Of a DNA stretch of 64,000 nt, positions 9,295-15,552 are shown piece by piece (within the stretch, counting starts at the first letter, position 1; each line of letters starts with the position of its first letter). The notes beneath the pieces were generated by a model. It worked only from the letters and a program-made list of their open reading frames with translations. It ran no database searches and had not been told where the DNA came from. Both the position numbers and the translations under genes were made by a program. Source of the DNA: Amycolatopsis solani (GTDB lineage: Bacteria; Actinomycetota; Actinomycetes; Mycobacteriales; Pseudonocardiaceae); assembly GCF_033441515.1 (NCBI RefSeq), contig NZ_JAWQJT010000003.1:1612001-1676000 (forward strand), written 5' to 3'.

Positions 9295-9759
9295 ATGCAC
9301 CCGGACCCCGACACCGCTTCGCGCGTGAGCGCCGACGCCGAGCTCGCCGACCTGGCCTGGCGGGTCCGCGAGGGCGTCGGGCGGCTCAACTGGCGGATGC
9401 GCGCCGAGCGCGACCCGAGCGGCCCCGGCCCGGCGGTGCTCGCGGTGCTGAGCCGGCTGTACCGGGCGGGCACGCACACGCCGACCGAGCTGGCCGAAGC
9501 GGAACGGCTGCAGCCGCAGTCGCTGACGCGGATCCTGGCGTGGGTGTCGGAGCGCGAGCTGGTGACGCGGACGACCGACCCGGAGGACGGGCGGCGGTCG
9601 CTGATCAGCATCACGCCGGCGGGGCTGGCGGTGCTGCGGGAGTACAGCGTCCAGCGGGAACGGTGGCTGGCGGCGGCGCTGGAGTCGACGTTGTCGCCGA
9701 CGGAACGGCAGCTGCTGAAGCTGGCGGCCGATCTTTTGGTGCGGGTGGCGGACGCCTAA
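9295..9759 (+). CDS. MarR-family transcriptional regulator
   Basis: A 154-residue winged-helix regulator. The core HTPTELAEAERLQPQSLTRI is the recognition helix-turn-helix, followed by the wing RTTDPEDGRRSLISITPAG typical of MarR proteins. It lies nine bases after the ABC exporter gene and probably represses it in the absence of a ligand. A TAACCT hexamer at 9283-9288 ends six bases before the ATG, so it may also have its own leaderless transcript. Its stop overlaps the convergent SIR2-like gene by four bases. Confidence 0.9.
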   Translation: MHPDPDTASRVSADAELADLAWRVREGVGRLNWRMRAERDPSGPGPAVLAVLSRLYRAGTHTPTELAEAERLQPQSLTRILAWVSERELVTRTTDPEDGRRSLISITPAGLAVLREYSVQRERWLAAALESTLSPTERQLLKLAADLLVRVADA

Positions 9760-10751
9760 TCCGCGAGGTTCGCTGCCGATGCGACCCAATTGGGCACCGA
9801 GGAGACGCCAAGACCTGCGTAATCCGTGATGATCCGGTCCGCGGGGAAGATCCGCTGGAGGTTGTCCACGATCGCGTCGCCGTAGTCGACGGGGATGATC
9901 GTCGCGTCGGTGTTCAACTCCGTCGCGAGCATCGAACGGACTATCTGGTCCGAGGGTGGCAGGCTGAACCCGATGATCACCAACTCGTCCGCTTCGCGGA
10001 GCGCTTCCGCGGCTTGGCGCCACATCGCTCGGATCGTGTTGTTCACGTAGTAGGGACTCTTCACAGCCGCGGGTGGAACGATCATCGGCACCTTGTCGGC
10101 GCTCAGCTCTTCGGAGTCGTCCGTGCGGGGAATCCCGCTGCCATCCCACGGGGCGTAGCCGACATCGAAAACCTGGTCACCCGGCGGGCTCGACGGTCCC
10201 GAATAACGCCAGTTCAGGGAGCCGTGCAGCTTCAGGAGCCGTAAGCCGCCCTTGTTGCCCTCACTACCCCACACCGCCGCGACTCGTGATCCGATCGGCG
10301 CGATCGCTACCGGGTAGAGGTCGCCCCAGCCATGTCCTCGTTCGAGGGCCAACCAGGATTTTTCGACCAACAGGTCATAGTTGAAAGTGATCACTGTCGA
10401 GCCCACCGCCTGCCAGTGCCGGACGAGTGTGGCCAGCCAAGCCGGCGGCGCGTCCGTGGTCACCTGAAGCTGAAGAGCGGACAAAACGGAATGCAGGCTT
10501 TCGGCCACGTCGCTGAAGGCACCGCGGTTTCGATACGTCTGCCCCTCAGCCAGCCACGGCGGCTCCTCGACGAGGTAGCTCAGCCACTGTTCGAAGTTGT
10601 CCGCCAGTGGGGTGTCTTGCCCGGGGAGGGCCGGTAGCCCTCTGGCGCTCAGATCGTTGCGAATGGCCACGGAAAGGCCGTCCATGGTGGGCATGTGCTC
10701 GCTGATCGCCCGGCTGAAACCAGACCCGAGCAAGTAGACCGAACCCGCCAC
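9756..10751 (-). CDS. SIR2-like NAD-binding domain protein (possible NADase)
   Basis: A 331-residue protein made of one SIR2-like Rossmann domain. It opens with SVYLLGSGFSRAIS, the GxGxS nucleotide loop; STVITFNYDLLVEKSW (about 117-132), LKLHGSLNWRY (about 172-182) and ELVIIGFSLPPSDQ (about 250-263) are the further core motifs of the SIR2_2 group. In that group such domains cleave NAD+ and several serve in anti-phage defence; no partner domain is fused here. The GTG start has GGGAGGT four bases upstream. Codon use is less GC-biased than its neighbours, with an ATT- and AAT-rich C-terminus, hinting at acquisition. Five hairpins lie just upstream. Confidence 0.75.
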   Translation of the reverse strand: MAGSVYLLGSGFSRAISEHMPTMDGLSVAIRNDLSARGLPALPGQDTPLADNFEQWLSYLVEEPPWLAEGQTYRNRGAFSDVAESLHSVLSALQLQVTTDAPPAWLATLVRHWQAVGSTVITFNYDLLVEKSWLALERGHGWGDLYPVAIAPIGSRVAAVWGSEGNKGGLRLLKLHGSLNWRYSGPSSPPGDQVFDVGYAPWDGSGIPRTDDSEELSADKVPMIVPPAAVKSPYYVNNTIRAMWRQAAEALREADELVIIGFSLPPSDQIVRSMLATELNTDATIIPVDYGDAIVDNLQRIFPADRIITDYAGLGVSSVPNWVASAANLAD

Positions 10752-10806
10752 CGCACCTCCCGTAGAACTGGGCGGTCAGGGTAACTCCGGCATCGCGGAC
10801 GCCTGA

Positions 10807-11005
10807 AAGCCGCCGCGGAGACCCCTCGATCCCTCCACGGCGGCTTCAAGCTCCCCTCCGTCCGCGCCACCTCCCCGTGGTGCGGGCGGGTTCCGGAACG
10901 GGCCGCTCCTCCATCGGCCCGCCCCGGAACCCTGGTCCCCGGACGGCTCACCTCCCCAGGGGCCGTCCGGATCCCCCCTGCCAGCGATCCGGTATCCGCT
11001 GACAG
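10807..11005. ncRNA. Cluster of five consecutive hairpins (candidate structured RNA)
   Basis: The 325-base gap 10752-11076 has no convincing gene but contains five stem-loops in a row. (1) 10807-10819 with 10834-10846: 13 positions, one mismatch. (2) 10862-10870 with 10877-10885: 9 pairs including one G-U. (3) 10888-10904 with 10916-10932: 15 pairs around a 2x2 internal loop. (4) 10939-10947 with 10962-10970: 9 pairs. (5) 10978-10986 with 10997-11005: 9 positions, one mismatch. Loops of 2 and 4 read CTCCCC on the plus strand, and GGGGAG, Shine-Dalgarno-like, on the minus strand. The transcribed strand cannot be decided. Part of it could terminate ku; five hairpins exceed what that needs. Confidence 0.5.
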
Positions 11006-11076
11006 GAAAGGAGTCTGCCGCGCCGGGGGTGGTCCGTTGAGTGTGAGAACCCTCAATTACCCGTGGGTAGTAATAC

Positions 11077-11940
11077 TCAAGACGTCTTCGCGCGCCCGCG
11101 ACCGGCGGCTCGCTTCGCCGTCGTACGCGCTCTCGCCGCCCTGGACGCGGCGGCTTTCGCCTTCACGACGGCGGCCGGGCGGGCGTCCGCCGCGGTCTCC
11201 TGCAGCGCCGCCAGCAGGCGGGTGACGCCGTCCGCCTGCTCGGCGGCCGTGGGCTGGACGACCTCGGCGCCGTCGATCTTCGCCTGGATCAACGCTTGGA
11301 GCGCTTCGCGGTAACGGTCGGGCACGCGGCCTGGGTCGAACTCGCCGGTCAGCTCCTCGATGAGGTTCACCGCGCGGCGCAGTTCGCCGGGCCGGATGTC
11401 GACGTCGGCGTGGCGGAACGGGAAGTCGGGCTCGCGCACTTCACCGGGCCACAGCACGGTTTCCAGCACGATCACCTGGTCACGCACGCGCAGGGCGCCG
11501 AGCGTCTCGCGGCGGCGGAGCGCGACCGTCACCAGCGCGATCCGCCCCGACTGCTGCAGCGCCTCGCTGAACAGCACGTACGGCTTCGTGCCCGCCGGCT
11601 CGGGTTCGAGGTAGTAGCTGCGCGCGAACCAGATCGGGTCGACGTCGGCGAGCGGGGCGAAGCCGCGGATGGCGATCGTGCGGCCGGGCATCGGGAGCGA
11701 CGCCAGCTCGTGGTCGGTCAGCAGCACGACGTCGCCACCCGGGACCGGGTAGCCGCGGACCACCTCCGCCGGCGGCACCTCTTCGCCGTCGACCTCGCAC
11801 ACGCGCTTGACCCGGACGCGGCCGCCGTCGGTTTCGTGGACCTGGTGCAGCGGGATCTCGCGCTCTTCCGTCGCGCTGTACGCCTTCACCGGAACGGCGT
11901 AACTGCCGAACCCGATCGTGCCCGTCCAGACGGCCCGCAT
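11077..11940 (-). CDS. ku: Ku DNA end-binding protein (non-homologous end joining)
   Basis: Bacterial Ku homodimer that encircles broken DNA ends and recruits LigD. The 287-residue protein has the standard core beginning MRAVWTGTIGFGSYAVPVKA, with VRGYPVPGGDVVLLTD and the bridge region following. The last 40 residues are Ala/Lys/Arg-rich, the basic tail seen in many actinobacterial Ku proteins that adds DNA affinity. The ATG at 11938-11940 is preferred to a GTG nine bases upstream because GGAGG is then eight bases away. No ligD is present nearby. A small minus-strand ORF of unknown function lies upstream. Confidence 0.93.
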   Translation of the reverse strand: MRAVWTGTIGFGSYAVPVKAYSATEEREIPLHQVHETDGGRVRVKRVCEVDGEEVPPAEVVRGYPVPGGDVVLLTDHELASLPMPGRTIAIRGFAPLADVDPIWFARSYYLEPEPAGTKPYVLFSEALQQSGRIALVTVALRRRETLGALRVRDQVIVLETVLWPGEVREPDFPFRHADVDIRPGELRRAVNLIEELTGEFDPGRVPDRYREALQALIQAKIDGAEVVQPTAAEQADGVTRLLAALQETAADARPAAVVKAKAAASRAARARTTAKRAAGRGRAKTS

Positions 11941-11993
11941 GCGCACCACCTCCGCAGGTCCCAGGCTAACCAGGCGGTCCCGCGGCCCGACAG

Positions 11994-12356
11994 CTACAAA
12001 CGGGTGTCAGGTGCGACGGATTCGCTCACACATTCGAACGACGGCGTGACCTCGTCGAGCGCTTCGGCCGAACAGCGGGACGCGATGGCGGCCGCGCGGA
12101 GCACCTCGGTGACCACCTCGACGTCCAGCGGCGGGGCCGCGGCGAGCGCGGCCGACCCGCCTTCGACGCGGGCGGCGAGGCCGGCGAGCGCGTGCGAAAT
12201 GGCCTCCTGGCCGGCGACGAGCTGGGCGACGACGTCGGTGAGCTCGGCGGTCGTCGCGCCCGGGCCGCCGCAGCGCAGGCTCACCGCGAGCTCCTCGGCG
12301 CACGACCGCAGGTGGGTGGCGACGACGGTCGGCGGCAGCGTCAGCCGGTCCTGCAT
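11994..12356 (-). CDS. Hypothetical protein, alpha-helical
   Basis: A 120-residue protein I do not recognise. It is rich in Ala, Val, Glu and Thr with long predicted helices (ELTDVVAQLVAGQEAISHAL and similar) and three cysteines, two of them in CAEELAVSLRC. There is no signal peptide or membrane segment. It is divergent from the TetR gene at 12474 and lies 53 bases upstream of ku in the same direction. Third-position GC bias in this frame supports it as real. Confidence 0.6.
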   Translation of the reverse strand: MQDRLTLPPTVVATHLRSCAEELAVSLRCGGPGATTAELTDVVAQLVAGQEAISHALAGLAARVEGGSAALAAAPPLDVEVVTEVLRAAAIASRCSAEALDEVTPSFECVSESVAPDTRL

Positions 12357-12436
12357 CGCTCACCCCCTCCGGTCCGAGCAGCCATGGTGCCACCGCACGC
12401 GCTTTCACCCGAAGCGACACACCGCCGCTTACTTAT

Positions 12437-12466
12437 TTGACCGAGCGTTCTCGATACGGCTAGGGT
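12437..12466 (+). promoter_or_regulatory. Promoter of the TetR gene, with embedded inverted repeat
   Basis: TTGACC (12437-12442), an 18-base spacer and TAGGGT (12461-12466) form a good vegetative promoter; transcription would start at or very near the ATG at 12474, giving a leaderless mRNA. Inside the spacer CGAG-CGTT-CTCG (12442-12453) is a perfect short inverted repeat, a plausible autoregulatory TetR operator. Confidence 0.55.
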
Positions 12467-12473
12467 TTCGATC

Positions 12474-13058
12474 ATGTCCCGGGTGAAGGAGTTCGACGTC
12501 GACGAAGCCTGCGACGCCGCGCTGACGCTCTTCCGGCGGCAGGGGTACGAGGCGACGTCGGTCAGCGACCTCGTCACGCACGTCGGCGTCGCCAAGGCCA
12601 GCCTGTACGCCACCTTCGGCTCGAAGCACGACTTCTACGTGACGGCGTTGAAGCGCTACGCGGACCGGGCCGACGCACGGGTGCTGGCCGAGCTGTCGGG
12701 CCCGGGTTCGGGGGTGGCGGCCGTGCGGCGGCTGTTCGACGGCTACCGGGCGGAAATCCTCGGCGACGAGGTGAAGATGGGCTGCTTCGTCGTCAACTCG
12801 GCGATCGAGCTGCTCCCCCACGACGCCGAGGTCGCGCGGCTGGTGGAGCGCAGCTGGGACACCCTCGAGGTCGCGCTGACCATGGCGCTGGAACGCGCGC
12901 GGGCGCAGGGCGAACTCGACGGCGGCAGCGAGCCGGCGACGCTGGCGCGCTTCCTGCTCACCGTGCTCCAGGGCCTGCGCGTCCTGGGCAAGGGCGCGGA
13001 CGCGGCACGACGGCTGGACGCGGCCATCTCGCAGGCAATGCGACTCATTCAAGACTGA
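12474..13058 (+). CDS. TetR-family transcriptional regulator
   Basis: A 194-residue regulator with the TetR helix-turn-helix near the N-terminus (TSVSDLVTHVGVAKASLYATFGSK, quoted in part: VGVAKASLYATFGSKHDFY at about 40-58). The ligand domain contains KMGCFVVNSAIELLPHD, common in TetR proteins that control short-chain dehydrogenases or electrophile resistance. It lies 23 bases upstream of an SDR oxidoreductase gene in the same direction and probably represses both genes. No Shine-Dalgarno is visible, which fits the leaderless promoter just upstream. Confidence 0.92.
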   Translation: MSRVKEFDVDEACDAALTLFRRQGYEATSVSDLVTHVGVAKASLYATFGSKHDFYVTALKRYADRADARVLAELSGPGSGVAAVRRLFDGYRAEILGDEVKMGCFVVNSAIELLPHDAEVARLVERSWDTLEVALTMALERARAQGELDGGSEPATLARFLLTVLQGLRVLGKGADAARRLDAAISQAMRLIQD

Positions 13059-13081
13059 TCGGACCAGAAAGAAGGCACACC

Positions 13082-13828
13082 ATGGGGGCACGGTTCACGG
13101 GCAAGGTCGTCCTGGTGACGGGCGGCAGCTCGGGCATCGGGCGGGAGACGGCGCGGGCGTTCGCGGCCGAGGGCGCGACGGTGGTCGTCGCCGGGCGGGA
13201 CGAGCAGCGGCTGGCGGCCACGGTGAAGGAGATCGGGGGCGACGCGGTGACCGTGGACGTCACCGACTCCGCCGACGTGGCGCGGATGGTCGAGACGGTC
13301 GTCGCGCGGCACGGCGGGCTGCACGTCGCGGTCAACAACGCGGGCATCCTCGGGTCGCCGGCCCCGGCCGCGGACCTCGACGAGGACGGGTTCGGCGCGG
13401 TGCTGGACACGAACGTCACCGGGACGTGGCTGTGCTTGAAGCACGAGGTCACGCACATGCGGGCGCACGGCGGCGGCGCGATCGTCAACATCTCGTCGAA
13501 CATCGGCGCGCACGGGCGGCTGCCGAACATGGCGGCCTACGCGGCGTCGAAGGCGGCCGTGAGCGCGCTGACCCGCACGGCGGCGCGCGACCACATCGCC
13601 GATCGCGTCCGCATCAACGCGGTCAGCCCGGGCGCGACCGACACCGAGATGTCGCGGCGCCCCGGCGAGACGGACGCCGATCGCGCCGAGCGGCTGAAGG
13701 GCGCGATCCCGCTGGGCCGGGTGGGTGCCACCGCCGAGGTGGCGGCCGCGGTGCTGTGGCTGGCTTCGGACGAAGCGGCCTTCACCGTGGGGCACGACCT
13801 CGTGGTCGACGGCGGCGCGACCGCCTGA
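13082..13828 (+). CDS. SDR-family NAD(P)-dependent oxidoreductase
   Basis: A 248-residue classical short-chain dehydrogenase: cofactor loop VTGGSSGIG (about 11-19), NNAG at about 82-85, catalytic Ser in VNISSNIG, YAASK giving the Tyr and Lys, and the C-terminal substrate loop with MSRRPGE. Asp/Arg residues after the second strand (VVAGRDEQR) suggest NADP(H) preference. It is cotranscribed with the TetR gene 23 bases upstream, which probably senses its substrate; the substrate itself is unknown. Five minus-strand tiny ORFs begin 27 bases after its stop. Confidence 0.93.
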   Translation: MGARFTGKVVLVTGGSSGIGRETARAFAAEGATVVVAGRDEQRLAATVKEIGGDAVTVDVTDSADVARMVETVVARHGGLHVAVNNAGILGSPAPAADLDEDGFGAVLDTNVTGTWLCLKHEVTHMRAHGGGAIVNISSNIGAHGRLPNMAAYAASKAAVSALTRTAARDHIADRVRINAVSPGATDTEMSRRPGETDADRAERLKGAIPLGRVGATAEVAAAVLWLASDEAAFTVGHDLVVDGGATA

Positions 13829-13855
13829 GCGGCCCCACCCGAGCCCGCGGCTCCT

Positions 13856-13876
13856 TCAGGACTCACGGTTGCGCAT
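13856..13876 (-). CDS. Tiny ORF 5 of array: hexapeptide MRNRES
   Basis: ATG CGC AAC CGT GAG TCC TGA on the minus strand. An AAGGGA Shine-Dalgarno-like stretch lies at 13885-13890, eight bases before the ATG. This copy has CGT instead of CGC for Arg4, a silent change. It is the last copy in the minus direction and is followed by a 5-pair GAGCC/GGCTC hairpin (13841-13853). Confidence 0.6.
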   Translation of the reverse strand: MRNRES

Positions 13877-13920
13877 GGTGACGTTCCCTTCTCGTGCCGG
13901 GCGGTCGGGGTGCGGTGGGG

Positions 13921-13941
13921 TCAGGACTCGCGGTTGCGCAC
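13921..13941 (-). CDS. Tiny ORF 4 of array: hexapeptide MRNRES
   Basis: GTG CGC AAC CGC GAG TCC TGA on the minus strand, with GGAAGGAG at 13948-13955 placed six bases upstream. Same encoded peptide as the other four copies; uses GTG as start. Confidence 0.6.
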   Translation of the reverse strand: MRNRES

Positions 13942-13981
13942 GGGGCTCTCCTTCCGAGCGGTGCGGACAGGTGGGCTCGGG

Positions 13982-14002
13982 TCAGGACTCGCGATTGCGC
14001 AC
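13982..14002 (-). CDS. Tiny ORF 3 of array: hexapeptide MRNRES
   Basis: GTG CGC AAT CGC GAG TCC TGA on the minus strand, with GGAAGGAG at 14010-14017 placed seven bases upstream. The AAT codon for Asn3 is a silent difference from the other copies, and a notable use of a rare AT-ending codon in this genome. Confidence 0.6.
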   Translation of the reverse strand: MRNRES

Positions 14003-14043
14003 GGCGCTGCTCCTTCCGGACGTACGGCGAGGGCTGCGGCGGC

Positions 14044-14064
14044 TCAGGATTCGCGGTTGCGCAC
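14044..14064 (-). CDS. Tiny ORF 2 of array: hexapeptide MRNRES
   Basis: GTG CGC AAC CGC GAA TCC TGA on the minus strand, with GGAGGGAGG at 14070-14078 placed five bases upstream. The GAA codon for Glu5 is a silent difference from the other copies. Confidence 0.6.
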   Translation of the reverse strand: MRNRES

Positions 14065-14110
14065 GACGGCCTCCCTCCGGTGGTCCGCGGCGGACATCGG
14101 ACTCAGGGGC

Positions 14111-14131
14111 TCAGGACTCGCGGTTGCGCAT
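14111..14131 (-). CDS. Tiny ORF 1 of array: hexapeptide MRNRES
   Basis: ATG CGC AAC CGC GAG TCC TGA on the minus strand, with AAGGGAGG at 14140-14147 placed eight bases upstream. This is the promoter-proximal copy; the promoter should lie within 14148-14241, shared with the divergent GGDEF gene. No clear -35/-10 pair could be picked out. Confidence 0.6.
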   Translation of the reverse strand: MRNRES

Positions 14132-14241
14132 GGCGGCAGCCTCCCTTCGCTGCTCCGATCGTGTGGCAATCGTCGATCGCGGCCGCCCGGTGTGGTGTGG
14201 TGGACGCGGATCGTCGGCTCACCCAGGGGAGTTGCACCGCC

Positions 14242-15552
14242 TTGAGTATGGACGGCGCCCGTCCGGACCAGTCCCGGCCGGGCCGGATCCGAGGGGCGCT
14301 GAACCCTGCTCGCTGGACGCTCTGGCGGCAGCGCCGGTCGCTCGTCTTCTACTGCTTCCTCGTCGAGTCCGTGGCGCTCGTGGCCACCGTCTGGACGGCC
14401 GCCGTGGTGCCGGTGCGCGCGTGGGACCTGGCCGTCTTCGGGGTGCTCGCCGGCCTCGGGGTGCTGCAAGCCGAGCTGGGCCGTCAGGTCGAGCGCGTCC
14501 GGCGGCTGGTGTCGGACACCCCGCACATCAACCTGACGTCGGTCTGGACGTTCGCCGGGGTGCTGCTCCTGCCGCCGGCGCTGGTCACGGCGTTGATCGC
14601 CGTCCTGTACACGCACCTGGCGACGCGCAGCCTGGCGCGGATCAAGCGCGTCCCGCCGTTCCGGACCACGCTGAACGCGACGCTGGTCGTCGTCACCTGC
14701 TACTCGGCCGAGTTCGTGCTGAGCCGCCTCGGCATCCCGGACATGTACACGGCGCTGACGGCGGGCTGGCGCGGCGTCACGGCCATCGCGCTCGCCGCGG
14801 CGGCGTACTTCCTGGTCGCGGCGATCACGATCCTCCCGGCGCTGACCATCACGACGCGCTCGGTGAAGGCGTTCTTCGGCGGGCTCGGTGACAACCTGCT
14901 CGAGGTCGCGACGCTCTGCCTGGGCCTGCTCACGGCGCTGACGCTGGCGACACTGCCCGCGCTCGCCGTCGCGATCGTGCCGCCGCTGCTCGTGCTGCAC
15001 CGGGCGGTGCTGATCAAGCAGCTGGAGATCGCGGCGACGACCGACGAGAAGACCGGCCTGTTCAACACGACCGGCTGGCACCTGCTGGCGTCACGCGAGC
15101 TCGCGCGGGCCCAGCGCAGCACGCGGAGCACCTTCGGCGTGCTGATGATCGACCTGGACCACTTCAAGCTGATCAACGACGAGCACGGCCACCTGGCGGG
15201 CGACGCGGCGCTGCGCGCGGTCGCGGCGACGATCAAGTCCGCGGTCCGCGACTACGACTCGGTCGGCCGCTTCGGCGGCGAGGAGTTCGTGGTCCTGCTC
15301 CCGGACATCGGCCCGGCCGCGGTCCTGGCGGTGGCCGAGCGCATCCGCTCGGCGATCGAGACGCTGAAGGTCGAGTACTCCGACGGCACGGCGTCGCGCG
15401 TGATCGGCGACCTGTCGGCGTCCATCGGCGTGGCCACCTACCCGGACGGCGGCACGGCCGTCGACCGCCTGCTGCAGGCCGCGGACAAGGCCCTGTACCG
15501 GGCCAAGGACGCGGGCCGCAACCAGGTGGTCGACGGCACGGCGCCGGCTTAG
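14242..15552 (+). CDS. Membrane-anchored GGDEF diguanylate cyclase
   Basis: A 436-residue protein that should make cyclic di-GMP from two GTP. The N-terminal 250 residues hold about six membrane helices (MASE-like sensor region); the C-terminal domain carries DEKTGLFNTTGWH, the metal-binding MIDLDHFKLIND and the active-site signature RFGGEEF at about 343-349, so it looks catalytically competent. No inhibitory RxxD site is apparent before GGEEF. The TTG at 14242 is ten bases after AGGGGAG (14225-14231); an ATG at 14248 is the alternative. It is divergent from the MRNRES array and its stop overlaps glnD, convergently, by four bases. Confidence 0.88.
   Translation: MSMDGARPDQSRPGRIRGALNPARWTLWRQRRSLVFYCFLVESVALVATVWTAAVVPVRAWDLAVFGVLAGLGVLQAELGRQVERVRRLVSDTPHINLTSVWTFAGVLLLPPALVTALIAVLYTHLATRSLARIKRVPPFRTTLNATLVVVTCYSAEFVLSRLGIPDMYTALTAGWRGVTAIALAAAAYFLVAAITILPALTITTRSVKAFFGGLGDNLLEVATLCLGLLTALTLATLPALAVAIVPPLLVLHRAVLIKQLEIAATTDEKTGLFNTTGWHLLASRELARAQRSTRSTFGVLMIDLDHFKLINDEHGHLAGDAALRAVAATIKSAVRDYDSVGRFGGEEFVVLLPDIGPAAVLAVAERIRSAIETLKVEYSDGTASRVIGDLSASIGVATYPDGGTAVDRLLQAADKALYRAKDAGRNQVVDGTAPA

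Larger units (their letters stand above)
13856..14131 (-). repeat. Array of five tandem tiny ORFs each encoding MRNRES
   Basis: The 413-base gap 13829-14241 between the SDR and GGDEF genes contains five 21-base units with start-to-start distances of 65, 61, 62 and 67 bases. On the minus strand each reads start, Arg, Asn, Arg, Glu, Ser, stop, and each has its own Shine-Dalgarno sequence 5-8 bases upstream. The copies differ at four kinds of position only: ATG or GTG start, CGC/CGT, AAC/AAT and GAG/GAA. All are silent in this frame, while the same changes would alter amino acids on the plus strand. Sequence between units is not conserved apart from the ribosome-binding site. No gene follows in the same direction. 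Function unknown. Confidence 0.75.

Noticed and set aside
10649..11056. Minus-strand ORF of 135 codons through the five hairpins
   Set aside because: It overlaps the SIR2-like gene in another frame, has no recognisable domain, and its sequence is explained by the stem-loops.
13856..14131. CRISPR array (21-base repeats with 40-46-base spacers)
   Set aside because: Repeats are too short, have no palindrome, vary only at synonymous positions, and the spacers share ribosome-binding sites. No cas gene is present.
13894..14241. N-terminal extension of the GGDEF protein reading the repeats as SGLAVAHG on the plus strand
   Set aside because: In that frame the differences between copies change amino acids (A to T, V to I, L to F), and AGGGGAG before the TTG at 14242 marks the real start.
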